This document shows positions 35,097 to 44,006 of a DNA stretch of 64,000 bases, piece by piece. A program made the translations under genes and the position numbers. Position 1 is the first letter of the stretch. Each line of letters begins with the position of its first letter. The stretch comes from Thalassomonas actiniarum (lineage in GTDB: Bacteria; Pseudomonadota; Gammaproteobacteria; Enterobacterales; Alteromonadaceae), in contig NZ_CP059735.1 of NCBI RefSeq assembly GCF_000948975.2, forward strand, positions 3,906,001 through 3,970,000, given 5' to 3'. The notes beneath the pieces are model-generated. The model did not search any database. It worked only from the letters and a program-made list of their open reading frames with translations, and was not told the DNA's origin.

Positions 35097-35216
35097 GAAT
35101 AAAACATAGGGACAGCAAGAAAACTTATCAAGAGAGCGACGACAATTACCGCACCAGGGCGAATGTTTCCCCGAATGGCTCAGTAAAGCGGGCGGACTTA
35201 TCTCTGCCCGGCCTGC

Positions 35217-35636
35217 TTAGATAGGCGCATGAACTATCTTCCAATAGCTGTCCAGCATATTAATACAGTCGCGAAAGTTTGCTCCGGCTTCATTTTTAAC
35301 AAAATAACCGGCAACATGATGTTGATAACTATGAATAATATCTTGCTCGGCTTTGGAAGTAGTCAATACAAAGACAACACTGTCGGCGAATGTCTCATTT
35401 GCCCTGAGTGCGGTGAGAAACTCCAAGCCATTCATTCTCGGCATTTGAATATCAAGCAAAATGGTAAAAGGTTTGCTGACGACCCCGTCCTTCAACATTT
35501 CCAGTGCCTGCACGCCGTCATAAGCCCGCTTTACCGGGTTGGCAATTTTTTGTTTTTTCAAGCTGCGCTCTACCGCCATGGCATCGATATCATCATCTTC
35601 AATTAGAAATAGTGTCACTTCTTTCATATCATCCAT
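35217..35636 (-). CDS. Single-domain response regulator (Rcp1-like)
   Basis: The 139-residue receiver domain has no output domain: acidic pocket LFLIEDDDIDAMAVERSL, phospho-acceptor Asp in ILLDIQMPRMNG, and Lys in AGYFVKNEAG. The start at ATG 35636 follows GGGAG at 6 nt. Its type (PF00072 of the Rcp1 kind) usually partners phytochrome-like or CHASE histidine kinases and relays phosphate. The kinase gene ends 46 bp upstream on the same strand, so they probably form one operon. Confidence 0.9.
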   Translation of the reverse strand: MDDMKEVTLFLIEDDDIDAMAVERSLKKQKIANPVKRAYDGVQALEMLKDGVVSKPFTILLDIQMPRMNGLEFLTALRANETFADSVVFVLTTSKAEQDIIHSYQHHVAGYFVKNEAGANFRDCINMLDSYWKIVHAPI

Positions 35637-35682
35637 CTGCTTCTCCCGATGCCTGGCCTTTACCATCCTGTTCAAAACAAAA

Positions 35683-37476
35683 TCATGTATTGGCCGGATC
35701 TACTGGCCACAACACAATAATCCCGGTGCCCCGGCTGCCGTCTGAGTCTATGGTTAATTTCCCCCCCTGGTGCTCGGTAAATTTATTGACCATGGCCAGC
35801 CCCATGCCGCTGCCCTCCACCTGATCCCTGGGTCTGAGGGTCTGAAACATTTCCATCGCTTTTTTATGCAATTGCGGGGGAATACCCGGGCCGTCATCCT
35901 GCACCCGGATCTGGTGAAAGCCATTTTTTTGCTGGTAGCTGATGGTGATATTACCGACACTTTTGTCATGATGTTTAATGGCATTGGAAATCAGGTTTCT
36001 TATCACAAAATCAAACGGAATACGGGCAATCTTAAGCTTAACCCGGGGAGCCGTGCAGGAAAATCCTTCAGGGGCATCAAGAAAAGCAAAAATATCAGCT
36101 GCCATCTCCTTAAGATCAACCTCTTCATCATCATAAACTAAGCTGCCGATACGGGCATAGGCCAGCAGATCATTTAATAAGGTCATCATGCGTTCGCTGC
36201 GTTGCTTGAGTAACTGCAGGTGCCCCTTGGAGCTATCGGGGATGAACTCACTACAGTCTTCTTCAAGCCAGCCCACCAGCTGCTTAATGGCATTTAACGG
36301 CGATTTAAGATCATGGGAGGCAACATAGGAAAACTCTTCCAGATCCCGGTTGGACTTTTCCAGGTTACGGGTTTTGCTTTCCAGCTCAGCGGTCATCTGA
36401 TCCGCATAAAATAACGCCGTACGGTTCGCCCGGGATAAGAAAATAAACAACCCCAGCAACAAGCTATCTATGATAATACCTCCTATCAAAATAAAGTTGG
36501 GTTGGCTGTTATCTACCGCCTGTCGAAAACCTAAATTGGAGCGGATATCAAAATGCCACTGTCGCCCGTACATAGGCACAGTGACTTTTTTCTTAAACAT
36601 AGGCTCAGGATCGGTTTGACGGTCATAATAAAGTTCTTCGCTGTTATCTGAAATACGCACCGCCACATGGCGTTTATGCTCCGCCAACGTGCCCTGCATC
36701 AGCTTATCCATGATAAAAGGAGCATAGGTCATGCCTTTGATATAATGTTGTCGCTCACTGACTGTGGCCGGCTTTCGACCGTCAAGATAAAAAGGGGTAT
36801 AAAAAAGAAAACCGGGGGTTTGTTTTGCATCCTGTACCAGGGTTATAGGCCCGGTCAATTGTGCTTTTCCGGTGTCCCGCGCTTTAATAATCGAGGCATA
36901 ACGGTTTCTTTCAAACGCCATGTCCAGGCCCACCGCTTTACGATTCGGCTGCTCGGGTTCAATATAAGTGATCGGCCAAAACTCTTGCTTATTATGCCTG
37001 GGAAAAATCTGATAATTAGGACGGTTTTGCCGTATTTTTTGCAAATAGGACGCTAATTGATCGGGATGAATATTAAAAATAACTCCTATACCATTAATGC
37101 CGGGATAAGTTTTCTCTATATGCAGGCTATTGGCATACGCAGACCATTGCTGATAAGAAATATCGCTGCCGTTAGAATCTATCAGGGATACGCCTCCCCA
37201 GAGCGCATTTTCATAAAGCTCCATCCGCTCTTTAATCAATTCTATCGTTTGCTCCGCCTCACGTTCAAATTGCTGCTCAACTTTTTGCAATACCTGCTGT
37301 TTTGAAAAGTACCAGGCCCCCAGGGTCAACAAAATTGACAGTGCCACAACCAGGTAGTGTACCCAATGTAAATTTCCGGCATGTTCCAACTTTTTTCTTT
37401 GCTCGATGGCGTCAGGCCGCTGTTGACACCCGATGTTATGATCAGCATACTGTATCTCTTGCAAAGCTTTATCCAT
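35683..37476 (-). CDS. CHASE domain sensor histidine kinase
   Basis: A 597-residue inner membrane kinase. A transmembrane segment (about 38-60, VHYLVVALSILLTLGAWYF) and a second near 335-355 flank a periplasmic CHASE domain (YPGINGIGVIF, ITYIEPEQPNRKAVGLDMAF). The cytosolic part has the HisKA box FSYVASHDLKSPLNAIKQL (His about 387) and an HATPase domain (NLISNAIKHH, DDGPGIPP, GSGMGLAMV). CHASE domains sense small extracellular ligands. It lies upstream of a single-domain response regulator and next to a REC-GGDEF-EAL gene, which suggests a c-di-GMP output (inference). Confidence 0.9.
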   Translation of the reverse strand: MDKALQEIQYADHNIGCQQRPDAIEQRKKLEHAGNLHWVHYLVVALSILLTLGAWYFSKQQVLQKVEQQFEREAEQTIELIKERMELYENALWGGVSLIDSNGSDISYQQWSAYANSLHIEKTYPGINGIGVIFNIHPDQLASYLQKIRQNRPNYQIFPRHNKQEFWPITYIEPEQPNRKAVGLDMAFERNRYASIIKARDTGKAQLTGPITLVQDAKQTPGFLFYTPFYLDGRKPATVSERQHYIKGMTYAPFIMDKLMQGTLAEHKRHVAVRISDNSEELYYDRQTDPEPMFKKKVTVPMYGRQWHFDIRSNLGFRQAVDNSQPNFILIGGIIIDSLLLGLFIFLSRANRTALFYADQMTAELESKTRNLEKSNRDLEEFSYVASHDLKSPLNAIKQLVGWLEEDCSEFIPDSSKGHLQLLKQRSERMMTLLNDLLAYARIGSLVYDDEEVDLKEMAADIFAFLDAPEGFSCTAPRVKLKIARIPFDFVIRNLISNAIKHHDKSVGNITISYQQKNGFHQIRVQDDGPGIPPQLHKKAMEMFQTLRPRDQVEGSGMGLAMVNKFTEHQGGKLTIDSDGSRGTGIIVLWPVDPANT

Positions 37477-37556
37477 ACGCTTTCCCTGCTCTTATCTCTA
37501 GCTAAGCTATTTTCCTTATCCGGGCCGCCACCTGACGATTAATCTGATATTTTGCT

Positions 37557-39269
37557 TTACATGAGAGTCACATCGCTGGCACTCAAATATTTTTGACTGA
37601 ATTCACCGGCTGAGATCGGCCGCTCAAAATAATAGCCCTGGATCCGATTAACGGCCAGTTCCCGGCTTAATTCCAGATGCTTTTTCATCTCAACCCCTTC
37701 AAGTACCGTTTGCAGCCCTAATGAACGGATCATAAAGACTAAACCGTTTAGCAGGCGTTTATTCGGTGACGTGCCGGTTTCATTTAATAACAGGGATTTA
37801 TCAATTTTTACCGTATCTATGGGGTATTTCATTAAATGGGAAAGGGAGGAAAAACCGGTACCAAAATCATCAAGGGCAATACGGCAGCCGAGATCGCTAA
37901 TCGCCTGGATTATCATGCTTGACTGGGCCACATCCGCCAACAAGGCGGTTTCTGTCAACTCAAACTCAATACGCTCGGGTAAAATATCATGCCGGGCTAA
38001 ATTATCTTCAATACACTGCAACAGTTTTGAGTCCGATAACTGCACCGGGGATAAATTTATCGACATCGAAATAGGCTGATCGCTGGCTTCATCCCAGTCA
38101 CCTAACTGCTTGATAGCTTTAGATATTACCCAGCGTCCGATACCGTTAATCAACCGGGATTTCTCCGCTACGGGAATAAACTGCTCCGGCGACAAAATCT
38201 CGCTGCCGCTTTCCCAGCGGATCAAGGACTCCACCCCTGTCATGCTGGCCGATTCAGGGTTAATGATCGGCTGGTATAACAGGGTAAACTCATTTTTTTC
38301 CAATGCCACCGCCAGCTTTTGCTCTATTTCATAATTAAACAAAAACTGCCGCTGCATTTCTTTTTCAAAAAACGATAACTGGTTACGTCCCAGCCCTTTG
38401 GCCCGATACATGGCGATATCGGCATTTTTAAACAGCTCTTTGGCACTGTTGCCGTTACTGGGGTAAATGGAAATGCCGATGCTGGCACCGGTTTTAATGG
38501 TTTCATTGTCGATAGTAAAAGGCTTAACCAGCACTTTAAGGATACGCTTCGCCACCAGGCTGGCTTCAGTGACAGTCGTCATATTGGGCAAAGTAATAGC
38601 AAACTCATCGCCGCCGAGGCGGGAAAATAACTCATTGCCCCTGAGACAGGTATGAATGCGGTTAACCACCTTGATCAGCAACTGATCGCCGGTATCATGG
38701 CCATATTGATCATTGATAAATTTAAAATGGTCCAAATCGATTAAAATCAGCGCCAGCAGGCTGTTTCGCCTGCGACAGGCCTTCAAATCTACTTTTAACG
38801 ACTCATCAAAGCGAACACGGTTCGCCAGGCCGGTTAAGCTATCGTGCTCGGACAATATTTTGGCATCCTGGTAGCTCTGATAAAGTTGCTGTTCCAGGGT
38901 AAAGCGGGTTTGGGCATTGATGATCGCCCGGTGCAGGCGAAAGGGGGTGATCTCGGTTTTGCTGATAAAGTCCTGCGCCCCGGCCTTGATACAATTCAGT
39001 GCCAGCAACTCATCTTCCGAGTTACTCATCATTACGATGGCAATAGGGTTTAAAAAAGACTCGCCTTTTAGTTCCAGCAGTAATTCAATGCCGTTACGCT
39101 GAGGAAAAGTATGATCAAGCAAGATAACATCATAAAATCGCTGTCTTATTTTTTCCAACCCCTCATCGACGGTTTCTGCTTCATCGATAATGCAAGTGGT
39201 GCCACGGTTTAATATTCTTTTAATATGTTGACGGTCAAAGGAGTCATCATCAACGATCAGCACGTCCAT
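37557..39269 (-). CDS. Response regulator with REC, GGDEF and EAL domains
   Basis: A 570-residue c-di-GMP enzyme. The REC domain (1-120) has LIVDDDSFDRQH and phospho-Asp in ILLDHTFPQRNG. GGDEF (about 140-300) keeps FSRLGGDEFAITL, so cyclase activity is possible. EAL (about 320-560) reads ESLIRW in place of EAL but retains the key Glu and also NLSPVQL, ELTET, LDDFGTGFSSL and EGVE, so phosphodiesterase activity is also possible. The kinase gene follows it on the same strand with an 80-bp gap. A hairpin with a T-run lies about 195 nt upstream of its start. Confidence 0.9.
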   Translation of the reverse strand: MDVLIVDDDSFDRQHIKRILNRGTTCIIDEAETVDEGLEKIRQRFYDVILLDHTFPQRNGIELLLELKGESFLNPIAIVMMSNSEDELLALNCIKAGAQDFISKTEITPFRLHRAIINAQTRFTLEQQLYQSYQDAKILSEHDSLTGLANRVRFDESLKVDLKACRRRNSLLALILIDLDHFKFINDQYGHDTGDQLLIKVVNRIHTCLRGNELFSRLGGDEFAITLPNMTTVTEASLVAKRILKVLVKPFTIDNETIKTGASIGISIYPSNGNSAKELFKNADIAMYRAKGLGRNQLSFFEKEMQRQFLFNYEIEQKLAVALEKNEFTLLYQPIINPESASMTGVESLIRWESGSEILSPEQFIPVAEKSRLINGIGRWVISKAIKQLGDWDEASDQPISMSINLSPVQLSDSKLLQCIEDNLARHDILPERIEFELTETALLADVAQSSMIIQAISDLGCRIALDDFGTGFSSLSHLMKYPIDTVKIDKSLLLNETGTSPNKRLLNGLVFMIRSLGLQTVLEGVEMKKHLELSRELAVNRIQGYYFERPISAGEFSQKYLSASDVTLM

Positions 39270-39610
39270 AAGCCAGATTCTTCTTGTTAACGAATTAAAA
39301 TAGTCACCACAAGCAGACCAGGGTTAGATGCCAAATAACCGGCATTGACAATATTATAGTTAGCGCTGGCTAAATGTATTAATTTTAAACGATAAATTCT
39401 TAATAATTCGTTAAATATACTGGCTTGCAGCGATTTCTCCTGATCATTTCTTAAAATATCAAACAAAAAAACAACCCCCGGGGTTTCCTGCTTTATGCTT
39501 TAAAGGTCACTTTTACCTGCCCCCGACAGGACTTTCCGGTTATGCCCTGCTCTGTGATGACTTCATTACTTGTTAAGTTACACTTGATCTCTTGCTTAAA
39601 AGCGCCATAA
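39270..39610. other. Divergent intergenic region between the GGDEF-EAL and SPFH genes
   Basis: No ORF is supported. The interval contains a minus-strand hairpin and T-run (39465-39485) with alternative pairing partners at 39511-39550, and borders the operator-like boxes at 39611-39629. Confidence 0.4.
39465..39485 (-). terminator. Terminator-like hairpin in the leader of the GGDEF-EAL gene
   Basis: On the minus strand AACCC-CGG-GGGTT is followed by G and seven T residues (39471-39465). No complete gene lies upstream on that strand, so this could end a short leader RNA or a small RNA, or act as an attenuator for the gene starting at 39269. Confidence 0.4.
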
Positions 39611-39629
39611 TGATATCAAATTGATATCA
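39611..39629. promoter_or_regulatory. Paired TGATATCA boxes ahead of the SPFH/RHH operon
   Basis: Two copies of the palindrome TGATATCA (39611-39618 and 39622-39629) are 11 bases apart, about one helical turn, and lie 49 bases before the ATG at 39678. Tandem 8-base palindromes are how ribbon-helix-helix repressors such as MetJ and Arc bind. The second gene of this operon encodes such a protein, so autoregulation is a natural guess. Confidence 0.5.
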
Positions 39630-39677
39630 CACATCTCCTTACCCAATTAAGGGGGTGAATAAACAAGAGTGAATAAT

Positions 39678-40532
39678 ATGATCCAGGATAAAACGAGTTT
39701 TTCTAAAAATGGCTACCTAATGCTACTGGTGTTACTGGCCCTGACCGCTTTTGATTTTGCCTTACTCACCCAGGCCAAGGGCCTGTTCTTTGGCGTCACC
39801 CTTATCGGCGCGCTTATCCTGGCGTTGTGCTTTATTGGCTTTTATATGGTGCAACCCAATCAGGGCAAAGTCATGACCCTTTTTGGCGCCTATGCAGGTA
39901 CAGACAAAACGCCGGGACTGCGCTGGACCATCCCTTTTTACCTGCGCAAGAGCATCTCATTGCGGGTGCGCAATTTTGAAAGCAGCCGCCTTAAGGTCAA
40001 CGATAAAGCCGGTAACCCCATAGAAATTGCCACTGTGGTAGTATGGTCGGTAGAAGACACCGCAGAAGCCTTATTTGAAGTGGACGACTATGAAAGTTTT
40101 GTCACCATCCAAAGTGAAGCGGCACTGAGAACCCTGGCGACCTGCTACCCCTATGATCAATATCAAAAAGATGAAGTAGCCCTGCGCAGCCATGGCCAGC
40201 AAATCTCGGCTTCATTGCGGGAAGAAATACAGGAGCGGCTGAAAAAGGCCGGCATACAAGTACACGAAGCCAGGATCAGCCACCTGGCGTATGCCCCGGA
40301 AATAGCCAATGCCATGCTGCAGCGCCAGCAAGCGGCGGCAATCATTGCCGCACGCAGTAAAATTGTCGATGGCGCCGTCGGCATGGTGGAAATGGCACTG
40401 GACAAGCTCACCGAAAATGGCGTGGTGGAATTAGACGAAGAAAGAAAAGCCACTATGGTCAGCAACTTATTGGTTGTGCTTTGCGGGGATAAAAATGCCC
40501 AACCTGTGATTAATGCCGGTACCCTTTACTAG
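39678..40532 (+). CDS. SPFH (band 7/stomatin-like) membrane protein
   Basis: The product has 284 residues from ATG 39678; AAGAG lies 8 nt upstream, and a GTG three codons earlier is the alternative. Two hydrophobic segments near the N-terminus ([16 protein letters not shown] and [17 protein letters not shown]) precede the SPFH domain ([18 protein letters not shown], then [19 protein letters not shown]). Family members form membrane scaffolds that bind proteases or organise lipid microdomains. It leads an operon with a ribbon-helix-helix protein and a small membrane protein, a grouping I recall from other bacteria. Confidence 0.85.
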   Translation: MIQDKTSFSKNGYLMLLVLLALTAFDFALLTQAKGLFFGVTLIGALILALCFIGFYMVQPNQGKVMTLFGAYAGTDKTPGLRWTIPFYLRKSISLRVRNFESSRLKVNDKAGNPIEIATVVVWSVEDTAEALFEVDDYESFVTIQSEAALRTLATCYPYDQYQKDEVALRSHGQQISASLREEIQERLKKAGIQVHEARISHLAYAPEIANAMLQRQQAAAIIAARSKIVDGAVGMVEMALDKLTENGVVELDEERKATMVSNLLVVLCGDKNAQPVINAGTLY

Positions 40533-40610
40533 AAATGAAACATAAAGGTAAAGGGTGATGGTAAAAAGCATAGCAAAAAGTAACGGTGCAAAACCTAGGG
40601 TAAACAACTG

Positions 40611-40826
40611 ATGGCAGCAAAAAAATCCTATCCGCTTAGGATCAACCCGGAAGTACTGGCGGCGATGCAACGCTGGGCAGATGATGATCTGCGCAGCGTT
40701 AATGCCCAGATAGAATTCGTGTTGCGCGATGCCCTGGTAAAAAGTGGCCGGGTAAAATTAACCCAGAAAGTGATCACTGTGCTGGAGCAGCCCGAGTCCG
40801 AGAGCAAAAAAGAAAACCAAGAGTAG
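40611..40826 (+). CDS. Arc-like ribbon-helix-helix DNA-binding protein
   Basis: A 71-residue protein whose core YPLRINPEVLAAMQRWADDD, followed by SVNAQIEFVLRDAL, matches the Arc-type beta strand plus two helices. The basic tail is short. It lies 78 bases after the SPFH gene and 13 bases before a small membrane protein gene, so the three are probably one transcript. The likely job is autoregulation through the TGATATCA boxes upstream (inference). It could instead be a structural adapter, because RHH proteins recur beside SPFH genes. Confidence 0.78.
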   Translation: MAAKKSYPLRINPEVLAAMQRWADDDLRSVNAQIEFVLRDALVKSGRVKLTQKVITVLEQPESESKKENQE

Positions 40827-40839
40827 TAAGGAAAAGTAT

Positions 40840-41091
40840 ATGGAAGAAATCACCGGCAGTTTTTTATTGGGAATAGTCAGGGCAATATTTTTCCTGATCA
40901 GATGGTTGATCGTCGAAGCCCTGCTCGAATTCAGCTTTTACTGGATAGGCAGAGTCACTTTACTCATGTTTACCTTAGGCCACTACCCCAAAGGAGAAAA
41001 AACCAAAACTGATAAAGAAAAAATCATCTGCTTCGGGCTCCTTATTGGCGTGGTTATCGTCATAGCAGGTATATATGTTGGCCGGAGCTGA
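40840..41091 (+). CDS. Small membrane protein of the SPFH operon
   Basis: An 83-residue protein with two or three hydrophobic stretches (FLLGIVRAIFFLIRWLIVEALL, split by Arg; a final LLIGVVIVIAGIYVG) and a charged loop (YPKGEKTKTDKEK). No family recognised. AGGAAAAG lies before the ATG. Its position after the SPFH and RHH genes and before a bidirectional terminator suggests it is part of the same membrane assembly. Confidence 0.7.
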   Translation: MEEITGSFLLGIVRAIFFLIRWLIVEALLEFSFYWIGRVTLLMFTLGHYPKGEKTKTDKEKIICFGLLIGVVIVIAGIYVGRS

Positions 41092-41104
41092 TATAAAACC
41101 CTTG

Positions 41105-41130
41105 AGGGACATATTCACTATGTCCCTTTA
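41105..41130. terminator. Bidirectional terminator after the SPFH operon
   Basis: AGGGACATA and TATGTCCCT form a perfect 9-bp stem with a 5-base loop, followed by TTT on the plus strand. It lies between convergent genes. Confidence 0.75.
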
Positions 41131-41146
41131 AAGCCCTTAGCCAACC

Positions 41147-42289
41147 TTAAACCTTAACAAAAATCTTTCGCCGGTATAAAAACAGCAACAGCAACCACTG
41201 CAACAACAGCATAAAAACAACCTGCAGCAACATTTGCCAGCTTGAGGGCATCGCTTTAACGATACCGCCAAACAGACTTTGTACACTGTAATGCCAGTTA
41301 ACCAGGCTGGTGGCTAAATAAACCAGCAAGGCATTGGCGCCGATAACCGCAAAAAAGGCTCCCCATTTCTGTATGTTCAGCACATCTATCACACCGTAGA
41401 ACAGGCAAAGTAATAACAGACTAAAGCCAGAGGTCACCAGCACGAATGAACTGGTCCACAAGGTTTTATTCACCGGAAAAACCAGTCCCCAGCTATAACC
41501 AAGGGCTAGTAATAGGGCTGCCGCCAGGGCCAGATGTGTTAACAGCTTTCCCGCTTGTCCCCGCGAGGCTTTGATATGCCGCCCGGCAAAAACACCAATC
41601 AGGGCATTCACCACTGAGGTGATATTGGATAAAAGGCCTTCGGGATCTACCGCCAGGCCTTGATAGCTCGTGCCCGGTAACAGCTTTTGATCAAACCAGA
41701 CATTTAGCGCCCCCGCCCGGCTATAATCCCCGGCGCCGAAACCGCCGATGCTCACCTGGCTTAATAATAACCAGTAGCCGAGCAAGAGCATAACCGCCAC
41801 CAGGTATTGTCCCCGGTGACTGAGAAACCACACCAGCATAATCGCAACAAACCAGGCAATGCCGATGCGGCCAAGCACACTGGCAAAACGTATCTCATCC
41901 AAAGCCACCGGAATACCGCTGCTCCAGCCATGATTGTATACCACACCTAAAAATAATAATAAAAACAGACGCCTGAATGCATGAGTAACTTTTTCCCGCC
42001 TTTGCTGCACCGGATAATCCGCCAGCGGTTTTGCCGCCAAGCCGATACTCACCCCGGACAAAAAAATAAACAGCGGAAAAATCACATCATAGGCGGTTAC
42101 CCCATGCCAGGGACTATGCAACATTTGCTTGGCCAGCTCATTAAATAGCGCCATGCCGGTGAGCAGATACAGGGCGGAAAACAGCCCCTCGGCCCCCAAA
42201 ATCCAGAACATGTCAAAACCCCGTAACGCATCGACGGATAATACCCGGGAAGCTTTTCCCGCCGCATCATTTTTTACCTGGTAAGTCAT
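41147..42289 (-). CDS. HGSNAT/DUF5009-like multi-spanning acyltransferase
   Basis: The product has 380 residues from ATG 42289, preceded by AAGGGGAAG; the frame stays open upstream, but that part lacks a ribosome site. It opens SRVLSVDALRGFDMFWILG, the signature of the heparan-alpha-glucosaminide N-acetyltransferase-like (NagX, DUF5009) group, and has about ten membrane spans. Conserved pieces include DVIFPLFIFLSGVSIGLA and the intramembrane His in VYNHGWSSG. Members acetylate amino sugars across the membrane. No sugar genes lie nearby. A TGATATCA box is 102 bases upstream (42391-42398). Confidence 0.82.
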   Translation of the reverse strand: MTYQVKNDAAGKASRVLSVDALRGFDMFWILGAEGLFSALYLLTGMALFNELAKQMLHSPWHGVTAYDVIFPLFIFLSGVSIGLAAKPLADYPVQQRREKVTHAFRRLFLLLFLGVVYNHGWSSGIPVALDEIRFASVLGRIGIAWFVAIMLVWFLSHRGQYLVAVMLLLGYWLLLSQVSIGGFGAGDYSRAGALNVWFDQKLLPGTSYQGLAVDPEGLLSNITSVVNALIGVFAGRHIKASRGQAGKLLTHLALAAALLLALGYSWGLVFPVNKTLWTSSFVLVTSGFSLLLLCLFYGVIDVLNIQKWGAFFAVIGANALLVYLATSLVNWHYSVQSLFGGIVKAMPSSWQMLLQVVFMLLLQWLLLLFLYRRKIFVKV

Positions 42290-42528
42290 CTTCCCCTTCC
42301 CGGTTGCCTGAGCCTTGCCGATATGGCTTATGCGCTCTCCTGTATTTTCGATTTTGCTATCCCTACACACACAAGACAGCGCTGTCATTTTGATATCATA
42401 AAATATCCGAAGGTAAAATAAAAGCAATCTGCCAAAGCCGGAATAAAAAACGACCTATTGTAAGGGCATGAGTGAAAGGACTGGCTTTAACCCGCTTAAC
42501 ATTAAAGCTTCGTATAAAAGCATAAAGA

Positions 42529-42550
42529 GAAGCCGGTGAGTACCGGCTTC
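42529..42550 (-). terminator. Terminator of the 63-residue protein gene
   Basis: GAAGCCGGT and ACCGGCTTC form a perfect 9-bp stem with a 4-base loop. On the minus strand a T-rich tail follows (CTCTTTATGCTTTT). It is 27 bases beyond the small gene's stop. Confidence 0.7.
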
Positions 42551-42576
42551 CAAATCAATAAAAACAAGGGAGACAT

Positions 42577-42768
42577 TTAATACCTGAGTGCCCTTGAACA
42601 AGTTGAGATCACATCCTGATCTACATAGTAGGTTTTCCCGTCAACAATGATTTCAACCCTGTCATCCTTGAGGTTGTCGGTAAGATCAAACTTATCACCA
42701 ACTTTCATATAGAGATTGTCGTCCTTGAATTCCATATTATCGCGAACTTCATAACGACCTTTGTACAT
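42577..42768 (-). CDS. Small hypothetical protein
   Basis: A 63-residue cytosolic protein, strongly charged, with alternating strands (YEVRDNMEFKDDNLYMKVGD, then VEIIVDGKTYYVDQDVI). AAGG lies 8 nt before the ATG and a strong terminator follows, which supports expression as its own unit. Family unknown. Confidence 0.65.
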   Translation of the reverse strand: MYKGRYEVRDNMEFKDDNLYMKVGDKFDLTDNLKDDRVEIIVDGKTYYVDQDVISTCSRALRY

Positions 42769-42844
42769 AAGACTTACCTTCTCTGAGCAATGCCACCTTT
42801 AATTTTAGCCCTATTATGCCTTTTGCGCCGTGCCTGCCTTAATA

Positions 42845-43849
42845 TTATTCGTCGGCCAACCGGACCTCATCCGTGCCTTTAAACATCATCTCCGGGGAAG
42901 GCGGCAGCAAGGGTAACAAAATTTGCGGACGCTCTCCGGTCAGGCTCTTTAAAAAGGCAACAATATCCGAAGTCTGCTGCACCGTTAAGGTTCTCCCCAG
43001 CTGTATGCTGGCCATCACATTCACGGCTTCGCCAAGCTCCCATACCGCCCCGTCATGAAAATATGGCGCGGTTAATTCGATATTCCTTAAGGTCGGCACT
43101 TTAAACACATTTTTATCTGCCGCCCTGGAAGTGACTTGATAACGCCCGAGTGAGGTATTTTTCGTCAGGTAAGGTTTAACCACCCCCATTTTCTGGTAAC
43201 TGTTGCCGCCAACCGCAGGCCCGTTATGACAGGCAATACAGCCGATTTCTTTAAACGTTTGATAACCGCGTATTTGTTTTGCCGACAAGACATCCCCGTC
43301 TCCCTTTAACCAGAGATCGAAGTCTGAATTAGGGGTCACTAAGGTGGCTTCAAAAGCGGCAATGGCATCGGTGACTTTATCAATATTGATATTGCCTCCG
43401 CCGTATACCGCCATAAACTCTGCCTGGTACTGGGGAATGCCCGCCAGGGTTTTCACTACGATATCATGGCTCGACGCCATTTCCTTCTCGGCGACTATCG
43501 GGCCTGCGGCCTGCTCTTTTAAATCGGCTGCCCGGCCATCCCAAAATTGCGCCAGGTTATAACCGGCATTAAACACGGTCGGCGAGTTTATCGGTCCTTC
43601 GGCCCAGCCATGGCCGATAGATGTCGGCAGATTATCCGTGCCGCTGCTGGCTAGGTTATGGCAGGAGTTACAGCTGATAATGCCCGATTTTGATAATCTG
43701 GGTTCAAAAAACAGCTTTTTACCCAGCTCGACTTTAGCGGCATTTTTGATACTTACCGGCTCGATAACCTGGATAGGCTCTTGTGCCCAAGAAGATGCAG
43801 TAAAACCACCGGCGGGTAAAAGTAGAGATAAAAAAAGAAAAGATTTCAT
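42845..43849 (-). CDS. Di-haem cytochrome c peroxidase
   Basis: The 334-residue product has a signal peptide (LFLSLLLPAGGFTASSWA). It is a CcpA/MauG family enzyme with two haem motifs, CNSCH (about 59-63) and CIACH (about 204-208). Family sequences are evident: ELGKKLFFEPRLSKSG, WDGRAADLKEQAAGPI and VPTLRNIELTAPYFHDG. It reduces hydrogen peroxide in the periplasm with electrons from small cytochromes. It is monocistronic. A second member lies at 50.4 kb and a related di-haem domain is fused to the glucanase. Confidence 0.92.
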   Translation of the reverse strand: MKSFLFLSLLLPAGGFTASSWAQEPIQVIEPVSIKNAAKVELGKKLFFEPRLSKSGIISCNSCHNLASSGTDNLPTSIGHGWAEGPINSPTVFNAGYNLAQFWDGRAADLKEQAAGPIVAEKEMASSHDIVVKTLAGIPQYQAEFMAVYGGGNINIDKVTDAIAAFEATLVTPNSDFDLWLKGDGDVLSAKQIRGYQTFKEIGCIACHNGPAVGGNSYQKMGVVKPYLTKNTSLGRYQVTSRAADKNVFKVPTLRNIELTAPYFHDGAVWELGEAVNVMASIQLGRTLTVQQTSDIVAFLKSLTGERPQILLPLLPPSPEMMFKGTDEVRLADE

Positions 43850-44006
43850 ATTGTCAGCTTCCTTGTTCGCTTCCTTGTATAAAAACAGCCAACAGTGTAA
43901 CAGCCAAAAATACCTAAAAGCCCGTTAAAAACTCACAAATTTATAACAAATTTATCACGACAACAGCCAAGCAGCTTTCACTCCTGGTATCTATCCACAC
44001 ATTAAT

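Noticed and set aside
39486-39560. c-di-GMP riboswitch upstream of the GGDEF-EAL gene
   Set aside because: The stretch has GC-rich stems and a GAAA-like segment, but the conserved GEMM core is not recognisable.
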